64,000 nt of DNA from Bacillus sp. NTK074B (GCF_017303375.1 NZ_JAFKOH010000005.1:1-64000); one strand, 5' to 3'; counted from the first letter of the stretch, positions 7,544 to 15,067 are shown. Notes: a model not told the origin generated them from the sequence alone. A program made the numbers and translations.

Positions 7544-7966
7544 GTGAACGTCCAAGTTGCGAAGACAGAAGAACAGATTCAGGATGTTTACAATATTCGA
7601 AAGACCGTTTTTGTAGAAGAACAGCAGGTTCCCCTCGAAGAAGAAATCGATGAACATGAGAGCGACTCCATCCATTTCATTCTATATGAACAAGACAACG
7701 CTGTCGGTGCCGGACGTTTCCGGATTCTCGATGGGATAGGCAAAGTTGAAAGGATCTGCATCCTTAAAACCATGAGGGGCAAAGGTGGTGGCCGTGAACT
7801 GATGCTCGGCATTGAAGAATATGCGAAGCAGCAGCCATTATCACAATTGAAATTAAACTCTCAAACCTACGCCATCCCTTTTTATGAAGGACTGGGCTAT
7901 GAAGTTACATCCGGGGAATTCCTGGACGCGGGCATCCCTCATAAAACAATGAGCAAAAACATGTAA
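7544..7966 (+). CDS. yjcF: GNAT family N-acetyltransferase (YjcF)
   Basis: This 140-aa protein is a single GNAT domain. It begins with a strand-helix pair (about residues 1-30), then AVGAGRFRI, VERICILKTMRGKGGGRELM (the acetyl-CoA loop R/Q-x-x-G-x-G/A, with GKGGG here) and a C-terminal FYEGLGYEV strand-helix. It matches YjcF of B. subtilis and the ElaA-like subgroup. The start is a GTG one base after the yjcG stop, with AGGAAGGAAG as ribosome site inside the end of yjcG, so the two genes are translationally close. The acetyl acceptor is unknown. A strong terminator follows. Confidence 0.88.
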   Translation: MNVQVAKTEEQIQDVYNIRKTVFVEEQQVPLEEEIDEHESDSIHFILYEQDNAVGAGRFRILDGIGKVERICILKTMRGKGGGRELMLGIEEYAKQQPLSQLKLNSQTYAIPFYEGLGYEVTSGEFLDAGIPHKTMSKNM

Positions 7967-7968
7967 AG

Positions 7969-8013
7969 GAACATGAAATCTGGTTTCAGGACTAGATTTC
8001 ATGTTCTTTTTTT
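7969..8013 (+). terminator. Terminator after yjcG-yjcF
   Basis: A perfect 13-bp stem (7969-7981 with 7994-8006) is followed by a T-run. Confidence 0.9.
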
Positions 8014-8082
8014 ATTTCTGCCGCTGTATATTCAGAACGACTCCCGTCGATAATGGAGAAGTGTATGGAAAGGGGGAGCTCC

Positions 8083-8757
8083 GTGGAAATCAAATCTATA
8101 GCCGTCGAATTGATCGTTGGATATTTCGCTTTGCTCATCTTGACAAAAATACTGGGGAAAACACAAATCACTCAAATATCAGCTTTTGATTTCATTTCCG
8201 CTTTGATTCTTGGTGAGCTAGTTGGTAACTCCCTTTATGACGGGAAAACAACCGTGTTTCAAATTCTTTCTGCTATCACTATATGGGGAAGTTTAATCTT
8301 CATTACGGAATACTTCACTCAAAAATCAAGGCGCTTTCGACATATGCTTGAAGGAACTCCATCATTAATTATTAATAAAGGCAAAATAAATTACAATGAA
8401 CTAAAAAAAAACCATCTGGATTTGAATCAGCTTCAGCATCTACTCCGGGCAAAGGATGTATTTGCTGTTAGAGAGTGTGAATATGCCCTATTGGAATCGG
8501 ACGGCACGCTGAGCGTCATTCGAAAGCCTCTTTACGACATGGTTCAAAGGCAGGACCTTCAATTACCCATTAAGTCAGCCACCCTCCCCCTTTCATTGAT
8601 CGTCGACGGGGAAATCGTTTATGATAATTTGAGTCTGGCCGGCCAAGAAGAAACTTGGTTGAAAAATGAGTTAAAAAAACAAGGCTTCCTCTCCTCCAAC
8701 GACGTCCTATACGCCGAATGGGAGGATGGAAAAACCTTGTTGGTCCAAGGATATTAA
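8083..8757 (+). CDS. DUF421 membrane protein (YetF/YkjA family)
   Basis: The 224-aa protein has about three N-terminal membrane helices (residues 1-75) including SAFDFISALILGELVGN, the conserved DUF421 core. A cytosolic alpha/beta domain follows with SLIINKGKINYNEL and a LRAKDVFAVRECEYALLESDGTLSV segment. The function of the family is unknown, though members occur with spore-germination genes. The GTG at 8083 is preferred over the ATG at 8053 because AAGGGGGAG ends 5 bp before it, and the protein then starts at the first helix. The gene overlaps the convergent metallo-hydrolase gene by 4 bp. A second DUF421 gene lies at 10711-11403. Confidence 0.82.
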   Translation: MEIKSIAVELIVGYFALLILTKILGKTQITQISAFDFISALILGELVGNSLYDGKTTVFQILSAITIWGSLIFITEYFTQKSRRFRHMLEGTPSLIINKGKINYNELKKNHLDLNQLQHLLRAKDVFAVRECEYALLESDGTLSVIRKPLYDMVQRQDLQLPIKSATLPLSLIVDGEIVYDNLSLAGQEETWLKNELKKQGFLSSNDVLYAEWEDGKTLLVQGY

Positions 8758-9656
8758 TGGGGATGAATAATGAATTCATTTTCCCGAATCGAAAATGACA
8801 AGAGTTTCTTTCGTTCCAGGCTTGTAAGGTAGGCTGTAACCGATGTTCTAAATAGGAGCCACTGCCCCACATTCCCTACCTTAATGCTATACAGATCCAA
8901 AAATCTTCTTAAAATGCGATCGAATGTATCTCCGTTTGGTTTTTCATTTACCAATTCTAATAGCGCGTTCATCCTTTCTTCGTGAAGTTCCATATTTTCC
9001 TTCACGGTTTGAGTGATATTCTCTTCGAAGCTGCCATGGCCCGGGATTGCTCCTTTACATGATATGTGAAGGAGTTTTTCCAATGATTCCAGGGTTTGGT
9101 CCGCATCCACAATAAAGGGAATCACATGCTTCTCTAACGTCTCGCTTCCAAAATAACTGTCCGCGGCATATAAAATATCCTCTATCAGCAGTCCTACCTG
9201 ACGATATGAATGTCCCGGTAATTCAATTACTTCTATAGTGAACGGACCAATGCTGTTATTACCAGTCAAGAGCTCTTCATCCACTTCAACTGCCTGTCCT
9301 TCTAAGAATTTATTACGTAAATCCTTTATAGGAACTGCACCATTGAATAAATAAATGGGTTCTAAAATAGGATTCTCTATAATTGCTTTCTCCAATTTAG
9401 GTGCATACACTGGAATGCTGTACTTTTTCTTAAGATGACGGGCACCGCCGAAATGATCCGCGTGGGCATGGGTAATCACACAATAATCAAGTGGAAGCCC
9501 TTCATCCTCCACTATCCTGATTACCTTCTTCATGGTCGAGTCATCCAATCCGCTGTCGATCAAAAGGCCCTTCCCCATTTTCACACAATAACCAATCGTT
9601 ACGGCACCGGTAAACGCATAGCAATGTTCTGTGAATTTCTGAAGTTTCACGATCAT
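8754..9656 (-). CDS. MBL-fold metallo-hydrolase
   Basis: This 300-aa cytosolic enzyme has the metallo-beta-lactamase fold. The HAHADH metal motif is at residues 63-68. A second His follows in ELPGHSYRQVG, an Asp in LYAADSYFG and the last His in AIPGHGSF, which together would hold two metal ions, usually zinc. After the catalytic domain comes a helical C-terminal region (VTAYLTSLERKKLL), resembling the winged-helix tail of RNase Z/glyoxalase-like hydrolases related to B. subtilis YobT/YflN. The substrate cannot be told from sequence. It is a single gene, convergent with and overlapping the DUF421 gene by 4 bp. The ATG lies close to a GGAGGTATG ribosome site. Confidence 0.88.
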   Translation of the reverse strand: MIVKLQKFTEHCYAFTGAVTIGYCVKMGKGLLIDSGLDDSTMKKVIRIVEDEGLPLDYCVITHAHADHFGGARHLKKKYSIPVYAPKLEKAIIENPILEPIYLFNGAVPIKDLRNKFLEGQAVEVDEELLTGNNSIGPFTIEVIELPGHSYRQVGLLIEDILYAADSYFGSETLEKHVIPFIVDADQTLESLEKLLHISCKGAIPGHGSFEENITQTVKENMELHEERMNALLELVNEKPNGDTFDRILRRFLDLYSIKVGNVGQWLLFRTSVTAYLTSLERKKLLSFSIRENEFIIHPH

Positions 9657-9676
9657 ACCTCCAAAGAATCGGTTCC

Positions 9677-9955
9677 CTATACATATTCGTTAACGTGCTT
9701 TCCTTTTCCTGTTAATTGAGCCATTAAAGTAGATGGGATGGGATTTTTGAAAGACTTCTGGTAAGAAGATGTACGTCGGTCGGTATGATGGACTCCATAT
9801 CGGGTTTCGGTTTCTTCTGTGTTGGTTTGTGATTTATTTTTTAGTGGTTTGATGGGCTGTATGGGGAAAAAGCTGAACGGGTGTTTATCAACTTTCAGGT
9901 CTCTTTCCTGATATTGTTTATATTGATAGTGAGGAATAGGTGCAATGTATCCCAT
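9677..9955 (-). CDS. Conserved hypothetical protein (92 aa)
   Basis: A clear GGAGGTCATAACA ribosome site precedes the ATG, which supports this as a real gene. The 92-aa protein begins with a Tyr/Gln-rich stretch (MGYIAPIPHYQYKQYQERD), followed by a Pro/Lys region and a polar end rich in Thr, Arg and His. There are no cysteines, membrane helices or signal peptide, and it is probably poorly ordered. It lies between a metallo-hydrolase gene and spoVIF, so a spore-related role is possible but only inferred. I do not recognise a named family. Confidence 0.65.
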   Translation of the reverse strand: MGYIAPIPHYQYKQYQERDLKVDKHPFSFFPIQPIKPLKNKSQTNTEETETRYGVHHTDRRTSSYQKSFKNPIPSTLMAQLTGKGKHVNEYV

Positions 9956-10040
9956 TGTTATGACCTCCTTGGTTTTATGTACCCAATTTGGGATTTTGAG
10001 AAACGTGTGAACGCATAACTTCCCACCCCATATAAAAAGA

Positions 10041-10097
10041 AAGAAGAATTAACATAAAATACGTGAGTGCACGTTTCTTTATGTCCATTCTTCTTAT
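10041..10097 (-). terminator. Terminator after spoVIF
   Basis: A long interrupted stem (AAGAAGAAT at 10041-10049 with ATTCTTCTT at 10087-10095, plus inner CATAAA/TTTATG and ACGTG/CACGT pairs) is followed on the minus strand by a T-rich run. Confidence 0.7.
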
Positions 10098-10112
10098 TTT
10101 TGTGAGGATTAT

Positions 10113-10373
10113 TTATTTCTTGCCCTTGTTTAACATATTGGAAATGGTACTGAAATCCAATTGCTTTCCGTCGTTCACGATCGATTGGACAATTTTATCT
10201 TCCATTTCCTTGTTAACAGGTTTATTGGCAATTTTAGATACACGTTTGATGACGTTTCTGACCGTTGCTTCATCTTTAAAGTTCGCATTTTGTAATGAGT
10301 TAGCAAGCTCCAACACTTCGTTCATGTTCACGCCTGTCTTCTTCTCTAAATTCTTAAAAAAGTTATTATTCAT
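10113..10373 (-). CDS. spoVIF: Stage VI sporulation protein F
   Basis: This 86-aa protein matches SpoVIF (YjcC), a small factor needed late in sporulation for proper coat assembly and spore resistance in B. subtilis. It contains NFFKNLEKKTGVNMNEVLEL at the N-terminus and IVNDGKQLDFSTISNMLNKG near the end. The ATG at 10373 lies 7 bp after a GGAGG site; a longer frame up to 10403 has no better ribosome site. In B. subtilis this gene is made in the mother cell under sigma-K with GerE-dependent targets. It sits beside a YjcZ peptide and the spoVA-type operon in the same order as the yjc region. Confidence 0.88.
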   Translation of the reverse strand: MNNNFFKNLEKKTGVNMNEVLELANSLQNANFKDEATVRNVIKRVSKIANKPVNKEMEDKIVQSIVNDGKQLDFSTISNMLNKGKK

Positions 10374-10467
10374 TTCATCACGCCTCCTTTTAACTATAAG
10401 CATCTTATGTAAAAAAAACCAGGAGCGTGAATTGAAAATGAAATTATATCCTTATCTGCAAAACAAA

Positions 10468-10507
10468 AAGACAAAATCCCTTCAACTTTAGGATTCTGCC
10501 TTTTGTA
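10468..10507 (-). terminator. Terminator after the YjcZ-family gene
   Basis: On the minus strand AAAAGGCAGAATCC pairs with GGATTTTGTCTTTT and is followed by TTGTTTT, directly after the YjcZ stop codon. Confidence 0.75.
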
Positions 10508-10514
10508 CCCCTTT

Positions 10515-10631
10515 CTAACAGAAGCTAGCTCCAACGATAATCAAGAGAATGAAAAGCACAACGATCAACACAAATGTCGAACCATAACCGCCGCCGCCAT
10601 ATCCACAGCCACCGTATCCATATCCATACAT
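10515..10631 (-). CDS. YjcZ-family sporulation peptide (38 aa)
   Basis: A 38-residue peptide is encoded by codons from ATG 10631 to TAG 10515. The N-terminal half is a Gly/Tyr-rich repeat ([17 protein letters not shown]) and the C-terminal half is one hydrophobic helix (about residues 20-36) ending GASFC. This is the hallmark of the YjcZ family of tiny sporulation membrane peptides, often present in several copies in Bacillus genomes. An AGAGGTGAAATT ribosome site precedes the ATG and a terminator follows. It probably inserts in a membrane of the forespore or mother cell; the precise role is unknown. Confidence 0.88.
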   Translation of the reverse strand: MYGYGYGGCGYGGGGYGSTFVLIVVLFILLIIVGASFC

Positions 10632-10710
10632 ATAATTTCACCTCTCTTTTACCTTTAGTCTCTTATAACATATGTACAAAATGAGGATAACGTATGGGCT
10701 TTTGGATATT

Positions 10711-11403
10711 TTATTGTGTGTTTGTCCAATCATACAGATCAAAGGTCAGGTTGCCTTCAGAATCTAATTGTGCCAGAAAGATGGATTCTATCTTCAGTTT
10801 CCTCTTTGATAGTTCTTTCACTAACCACGGCAGGGGAAATCCGACTTCAGACAGAGCATTTTGATCCACTTTCCCATCTGTGATGACGGCTTGTGGAGGG
10901 GTGGATTTTTGTGATATTCCAAATACATCTTCCCGGACAAGCGGCTGTTTTTCTTTTTTCAAAAGGACACTTAGATCCCCATTTGTATCAAGTGATGCGA
11001 ATTCTACATCGGCTGCCCGGAACACATCTTTTTTCCTTAATTGTTCCAAAAGTTCATCTACAGAATATTTTTCTTTTCTCAATGCCAATTCATCAATATT
11101 TCCATCCTTTATGAATACCGCCGGCTTCCCTTCAGCAAACCTTCTAAAACGAATACTCTTCAGGGACAGGAAGGAAAACAGCAGGGGGAATGCAAACCAT
11201 AATAATATACTCATCAACCCCTCACTTAAGGGCAGGTTCAAGTCCATTGAGAGCGTTCCGGCAATGCTTCCAACAGTGATTCCTGTGATGTATTCAAAAA
11301 AGGATAATTTCGACAGCTGTTTCTTGCCTAACAATTTGGTGATGGCAAACAAAGAAAGCAGGATAAATATACTGCGTAATGCCACCTGTAAATATTCAGG
11401 CAT
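10711..11403 (-). CDS. yetF: DUF421 membrane protein linked to spoVA genes
   Basis: This 230-aa protein has three N-terminal membrane helices (about residues 5-80, including FFEYITGITVGSIAGTLS). A cytosolic domain follows with AVFIKDGNIDELAL and LRKKDVFRAADVEFASLDTNGDLSV, the DUF421/YetF signature. It lies 15 bp after spoVAEb and reads in the same direction, so it is the last gene of that operon. DUF421 genes are a regular part of the mobile spoVA2mob operon linked to highly heat-resistant spores. It may help assemble or gate the channel, which is an inference. The second DUF421 gene at 8083-8757 is not next to spoVA genes. Confidence 0.85.
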   Translation of the reverse strand: MPEYLQVALRSIFILLSLFAITKLLGKKQLSKLSFFEYITGITVGSIAGTLSMDLNLPLSEGLMSILLWFAFPLLFSFLSLKSIRFRRFAEGKPAVFIKDGNIDELALRKEKYSVDELLEQLRKKDVFRAADVEFASLDTNGDLSVLLKKEKQPLVREDVFGISQKSTPPQAVITDGKVDQNALSEVGFPLPWLVKELSKRKLKIESIFLAQLDSEGNLTFDLYDWTNTQ

Positions 11404-11418
11404 ATAACCTCACCTCAA

Positions 11419-11793
11419 TCATCCCTTTGGTTTAAACAAGAGTGCTCCAATGAAACCGAATATGATGGCAGAAGATATCCCTGAGCTTGTAACTTCGAAC
11501 ATACCGGTCAATACGCCGACAAGCCCGTGTTCCTGTGATTCCTGCATCGCACCATTTACAAGTGCATTCCCAAAGCTCGTAATCGGAATGGTCGCTCCCG
11601 CCCCGGCAAAATCAATCAAAGGCTCGTACAGTCCAAACCCTGAGAGGATAGCGCCTGAAACAACGAGCAGACTTAATGTGTGAGCTGGGGTTAATTTCGC
11701 TACATCAAACAGTAATTGACCGATAACACAGATGATACCGCCTATCGTAAACGCCCAAAAAAACATTGCTAACATTTGGTTCCCTCCTTTCAA
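11419..11793 (-). CDS. spoVAEb: Stage V sporulation protein AEb
   Basis: This 124-aa membrane protein has about four helices and the sequences FWAFTIGGIICVIGQLL, GLYEPLIDFAGAGATIPI and SGISSAIIFGFIGALLF, typical of SpoVAEb. It belongs to the SpoVA complex of the inner spore membrane, which moves Ca-dipicolinic acid into the forespore and out during germination. It directly follows spoVAD with 3 bp between. Its fold is similar to SpoVAC, encoded two genes upstream. Expression is expected in the forespore under sigma-G, but I could not place a sigma-G promoter with confidence. Confidence 0.92.
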   Translation of the reverse strand: MKGGNQMLAMFFWAFTIGGIICVIGQLLFDVAKLTPAHTLSLLVVSGAILSGFGLYEPLIDFAGAGATIPITSFGNALVNGAMQESQEHGLVGVLTGMFEVTSSGISSAIIFGFIGALLFKPKG

Positions 11794-11796
11794 GCC

Positions 11797-12813
11797 CTAC
11801 AAATACTCAATTGAAACCGCATGAGCAATACAAGGGATCGATTCGCCCTGCTGAAACGTCAGGGGTGATAATAATGCTCCTGTCGCTATGACCAAGATGC
11901 GTTTATAGGTACCTTTCTTCATTTCATTCAATAAATGACCGTAAAGGACGGTAGCGGAACACCCAGGTCCGCTTGCCCCTGATTGGACAGGCTGGCTTTC
12001 CCCGTAAATCAACATCCCACAGTCTTGAAAATGTTGGTCTCTTAACTCGTAGCCTTTCTGTTTCAGCATTTCTAGGGCCGTCTGTCTTCCAATTTTCGCC
12101 AGATCACCTGTAATGATAAGATCGTAATAGGATGGGTCTCTGCCCGTATCCTGAAAATGACCTGCTATCGTGTCCACTGCCGCGGGTGCCATTGCACCTC
12201 CCATGTTAAATGGGTCTTTCAACCCCATATCCATGACCTTCCCGATGGTGGCGGACGTTACTCTCGGTGCAGGCCCGGCGACCGATGTACCCTCTTTCAC
12301 CACTGCAAACCCCGCCCCCGTTACAGTCCACTGTGCTGTTGGCGGTTTCTGTCCTCCATACTCGGTGGGATAGCGGAATTGCTTTTCAGTCGCTGAATTA
12401 TGACTGGAGGCTCCCGTCACTACGAGGTGAGCTCCATGATAATTAACTAAAAATGCTGAAAGAGCGAGACCTTCCATTGATGTTGAACACGCTCCGAACA
12501 AACCGAAATATGGAATTCCATTTGTTCTTGCAGCAAAACTAGAAGGAGTGATTTGATTGATCAGGTCGCCCGTCAAGAAAAATTGGATATCACTCTTTTG
12601 AAGAGACTGTTTTTCCAAAGCAATTTGAACGGCATCCTCTATTAGAGTTCGGTTGGCTTTTTCGTAAGTTTCCTGACCCATCCATGTATCATCATAAAAC
12701 TGGTCAAAATCAGCTGAAAGATTTCCCTTTTTCTCAAAAGGCCCTCCGACCACCCCTGTTGAAACAATGGCAGGGTTTGAAGGAAACACCCATGACCTTT
12801 TACCTTGCAGCAT
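11797..12813 (-). CDS. spoVAD: Stage V sporulation protein AD
   Basis: This 338-aa soluble protein has a thiolase/ketosynthase-like fold: GLFGACSTSMEGLAL near residue 110 holds the Cys typical of the family, and SGASGPGCSATVLYGHLL is near the end. In the SpoVA complex, SpoVAD sits on the outer face of the inner spore membrane and binds dipicolinic acid directly. Length and sequence are as expected for the family. The stop codon of spoVAC and the ATG of spoVAD share one base, and spoVAEb follows at 3 bp, so the three genes are tightly coupled. This copy comes from a short operon that lacks spoVAA, AB and AF. Confidence 0.93.
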   Translation of the reverse strand: MLQGKRSWVFPSNPAIVSTGVVGGPFEKKGNLSADFDQFYDDTWMGQETYEKANRTLIEDAVQIALEKQSLQKSDIQFFLTGDLINQITPSSFAARTNGIPYFGLFGACSTSMEGLALSAFLVNYHGAHLVVTGASSHNSATEKQFRYPTEYGGQKPPTAQWTVTGAGFAVVKEGTSVAGPAPRVTSATIGKVMDMGLKDPFNMGGAMAPAAVDTIAGHFQDTGRDPSYYDLIITGDLAKIGRQTALEMLKQKGYELRDQHFQDCGMLIYGESQPVQSGASGPGCSATVLYGHLLNEMKKGTYKRILVIATGALLSPLTFQQGESIPCIAHAVSIEYL

Positions 12814-13283
12814 TAAATCACCCCCAACTGGATTAAGATGGTCTTGATCAAGGCAACGACAAAGGCTGAAAATACTCCAAAAACGATGACTGAGCCAGCC
12901 AATTTAAAGATATTTCCTCCCACTCCGAGGACGAGACCTTCTGTTCGATGTTCAATCGCAGCCGAAATTACGGCGTTCCCGAATCCAGTGACTGGTACCG
13001 CACTCCCGGCGCCGCCAAATTGGCCGATATGGTCATAAATGCCGAAGCCTGTCAGAAGCATTGCGAAAAATACCATTGTGGCAACTGTAGGATTTCCAGC
13101 AGTCTGCTCTGTAAAGTTGAAATAATAAATATACATGTACGTGACGGCCTGTCCGATCAAACAAATGAAGCCTCCAACAAAGAATGCTTTTATGACATTT
13201 TTAAGGAGGGGCCGCTTCGTTTCATATTTTTTCGCTAATTGCTCATAGTTCTTCTGTTCAGGTGTCTTTTGAATTTTCCCCAT
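12813..13283 (-). CDS. spoVAC: Stage V sporulation protein AC
   Basis: This 156-aa membrane protein has a charged N-terminal tail (about 30 residues) followed by four or five helices. They include FFVGGFICLIGQAVTYMYIY, FGIYDHIGQFGGAGSAVPV and GFGNAVISAAIEH, which are SpoVAC hallmarks. SpoVAC forms a mechanosensitive-type channel for dipicolinic acid in the inner spore membrane. It is paralogous to SpoVAEb in the same operon, which shares the GFGNA and AGA motifs. An AGGAGGAATGAGTA ribosome site precedes the ATG. It is the second gene of the operon after a lipoprotein gene, 12 bp upstream. Confidence 0.93.
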   Translation of the reverse strand: MGKIQKTPEQKNYEQLAKKYETKRPLLKNVIKAFFVGGFICLIGQAVTYMYIYYFNFTEQTAGNPTVATMVFFAMLLTGFGIYDHIGQFGGAGSAVPVTGFGNAVISAAIEHRTEGLVLGVGGNIFKLAGSVIVFGVFSAFVVALIKTILIQLGVI

Positions 13284-13295
13284 TACTCATTCCTC

Positions 13296-13763
13296 CTATG
13301 TTTTTTCCTTCTGAAGCTTCACGATCTCCTGGAACCTTTTCTCAGCATCCTTCTGTGTTATGGAACTATTTTTAAGCTTTTCCTTTAAGCGGATAGTTTC
13401 GAGGAAGATTTTATAATCACTGGATAATATAAAATCTTCCTTAGGATATTTATCTTCCAGATAGCGATCCATTTTCTTTTCAATCTTTTTCATCTTGAAT
13501 CTGTGCAGATGTTTCACTTTGTATACAACCAGCGTCTCATCTTTTCCCTGGATGACAGCCACATCATAGAGTTCCTCCATTTTGGAAATTTCCCTTTTAA
13601 TGGCATGACCATAACTGTCTGTTTCAGGATTATCCACCAATTCGATCGGCGGCGGATTGGTTTTTTTCATTAGAGCTATCTTGCTGTCGCTTCCATCTTC
13701 CTTATTCGCGCACCCGATCAACACGCATAAAGCTAGTGCAATGATGAATGAATTCTTGTTCAT
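13296..13763 (-). CDS. YhcN/YlaJ-type sporulation lipoprotein
   Basis: This 155-aa protein starts with a lipoprotein signal peptide (hydrophobic to residue 17, lipobox LIGC, Cys18). The mature domain is highly charged, with PETDSYGHAIKREISKMEEL and a Lys/Arg-rich core. It resembles the YhcN/YlaJ family of spore lipoproteins that sit on the inner spore membrane and affect germination. It is the first gene of the spoVA-type operon, in the place a YhcN-like gene takes in spoVA2mob operons. A GAGGGAT ribosome site precedes the ATG. The family call rests on context, the lipobox and general resemblance. Confidence 0.75.
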   Translation of the reverse strand: MNKNSFIIALALCVLIGCANKEDGSDSKIALMKKTNPPPIELVDNPETDSYGHAIKREISKMEELYDVAVIQGKDETLVVYKVKHLHRFKMKKIEKKMDRYLEDKYPKEDFILSSDYKIFLETIRLKEKLKNSSITQKDAEKRFQEIVKLQKEKT

Positions 13764-13798
13764 GCTATATCCCTCATTTTTTTGTACTCACCTGTTAT

Positions 13799-13828
13799 TT
13801 TTTTCATAAAGTCATTTTTTATGAAAAA
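13799..13828. other. AT-rich inverted repeat upstream of the spoVA-type operon
   Basis: TTTTTTCATAAA is mirrored by TTTATGAAAAAA across a short loop about 40 bp before the lipoprotein ATG. It could be an operator or part of the promoter region, or simply flanking structure of the neighbouring terminator. Confidence 0.35.
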
Positions 13829-13856
13829 AAAGACTGCCCAGTTTGAGCAGTCTTAG
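13829..13856 (-). terminator. Terminator of the 30-aa Cys/Lys-rich gene
   Basis: On the minus strand AAGACTGC pairs with GCAGTCTT and is followed by at least seven T. The stem begins in the stop codon region of the small gene. Confidence 0.8.
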
Positions 13857-13945
13857 CTTTTCTTCACTTTCGATCCACAACCGCATCCTTTTTTCTTAGC
13901 AGATGAGATTCCTTGTTTCTTTGTATTTGTAGAGGTTTTCTTCAC
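13853..13945 (-). CDS. Tiny Lys- and Cys-rich protein (30 aa)
   Basis: A 30-codon ORF begins with GTG at 13945, about 9 bp after an AAAGGAGGA ribosome site, and ends in a terminator hairpin. The peptide is very basic (about ten Lys), with Thr/Ser at the start and a GCGCGS motif near residue 20-25. It has no hydrophobic segment. The alternative frame starting at the nearby ATG gives an 18-residue peptide without such features. Surrounded by spore coat and spoVA genes, it could be a small spore protein that cross-links through its two cysteines, but this is an inference. I do not know a named homologue. Confidence 0.55.
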   Translation of the reverse strand: MKKTSTNTKKQGISSAKKKGCGCGSKVKKS

Positions 13946-14027
13946 TTTTCATGTCCTCCTTTACCCTGTTTCCCTTTTCAGTATATGTGAAGAAACCCTA
14001 GCTTGTTTCCACTAATTACCTAAGTCT

Positions 14028-14384
14028 TCAATCCGTTTTCCAACTTTGGACGGCAGCTTCTAGTAAAGCCGCCACCCCTGCAATTGCTAAAAGGGTGATA
14101 AGAGGATTGAAATAGAATGGAAAGAACACAAATCCACCATAAAGAAAGCAGGAAACCCAAATCCCGGTACACCAGAAACAAGACAATAGTTCTCCTATAA
14201 AACCCTTGATGCCATCTTTTTTTGGTGTAAGATAAATGGCTTCCTCCCCGTCCTCTTCCTCTTCAATATATTCATCAAAGAATGGGGCTCTTAGAAACTC
14301 CGTAATCTTATCTAATACAATCAGATGGGTCAGTCGAAAGACGGCTAATCCCAATGCAATCAATTCCACTAAAGTCAGCTGCAA
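14028..14384 (-). CDS. yjcA: YjcA, DUF1360 sporulation membrane protein
   Basis: This 118-aa protein has an N-terminal hydrophobic helix with GLAVFRLTHLIVLDKIT, an acidic loop (EEEEDGEE), then GELLSCFWCTGIWVSC with paired Cys and two more helices, matching DUF1360 (YjcA of B. subtilis). YjcA is a sporulation gene made in the mother cell. It lies divergently from the coat gene cotZ/cotY with 134 bp between start codons, the same neighbourhood as in B. subtilis. The FWCTG motif may mark a membrane-boundary or redox-active loop. Confidence 0.85.
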   Translation of the reverse strand: MQLTLVELIALGLAVFRLTHLIVLDKITEFLRAPFFDEYIEEEEDGEEAIYLTPKKDGIKGFIGELLSCFWCTGIWVSCFLYGGFVFFPFYFNPLITLLAIAGVAALLEAAVQSWKTD

Positions 14385-14518
14385 TGAAAAGACTCCTTTC
14401 GCATTTCAAATTAACCAAGCCCAAATTTCCAAAAGAGGGCAGATGTCCGTTACCTAATTGCCTACATGACAATATGTTAGTAATGTAAATGAAATTCATT
14501 TTAAGGAGGAACTTCTAT

Positions 14519-15007
14519 ATGGGTTGCGGAAGAGATAAAGACAAAAGTTCAAAAGATCGTGGTTGCGTATGTCAAGCCGTCCGTGCTATAAAAGATATCC
14601 AAGACGAAGCAAATCAAGAGTGTAACGATTGTAAAAACGATTGTTTCCTTGAGCCACTGGGTTCAATGGTAAGTCCTACTAACCGTTTGAATACTCGTAT
14701 CTTCAAATTGTATCTTAAAAACGGTGAGACTTTTAAAGCGCATATCAAAGGATGCCCTTGGAAATCACCATTTTTCCGGGTGAAAGAAGTATTCGATAAC
14801 TGCTGTGCGACTCTTCAAGTGTTGAAGCCTGACTATGCTGATACAACTGGTTCGAAATCAGGTTCTGGTTCTGGTTCTGAAATGGAAACCATGGGCCACA
14901 ATACTGAGTGGGTGTTTACTGAAGAATGTATCACAGTTGACCTGGATTGCTTCTGTGCGATTCAATGTATCAAGGACGTACACGTATTCTTAGAATGCGA
15001 AGACTGA
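14519..15007 (+). CDS. cotZ: Spore coat (crust) protein of the CotY/CotZ family
   Basis: This 162-aa cysteine-rich protein has the CotY/CotZ pattern. The N-terminus has KDRGCVCQAVRAIKDIQDEA and NECNDCKNDCFLEP-like clusters, the middle has FKLYLKNGETFKAHIKGCPW, and the end has FTEECITVDLDCFCAIQCIKDV. These proteins form disulfide-linked hexagonal sheets in the outermost crust of the spore. A Ser/Gly linker (GSGSGS, about residue 120) may be an insertion in a loop. The ATG at 14519 follows AAGGAGGA, so the ORF part upstream is not used. Whether the true orthologue is CotZ or CotY cannot be settled, since only one copy is seen. Confidence 0.9.
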   Translation: MGCGRDKDKSSKDRGCVCQAVRAIKDIQDEANQECNDCKNDCFLEPLGSMVSPTNRLNTRIFKLYLKNGETFKAHIKGCPWKSPFFRVKEVFDNCCATLQVLKPDYADTTGSKSGSGSGSEMETMGHNTEWVFTEECITVDLDCFCAIQCIKDVHVFLECED

Positions 15008-15030
15008 TTCTTCAAAGTTAAAGTCTAGAT

Positions 15031-15067
15031 AAAGAGCCAGCCGGGTATCCCGCCTGGCTCTTTTTTT
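15031..15067. terminator. Bidirectional terminator between cotZ and cotO
   Basis: AAAGAGCCAG pairs with CTGGCTCTTT, with an inner GGG/CCC pair, followed by a T-run on the plus strand and preceded by an A-run for the opposite direction. The genes converge here. Confidence 0.85.

Noticed and set aside
10880-11407. Plus-strand ORF of 175 codons antisense to the DUF421 gene
   Set aside because: No ribosome site; shadow of a certain gene.
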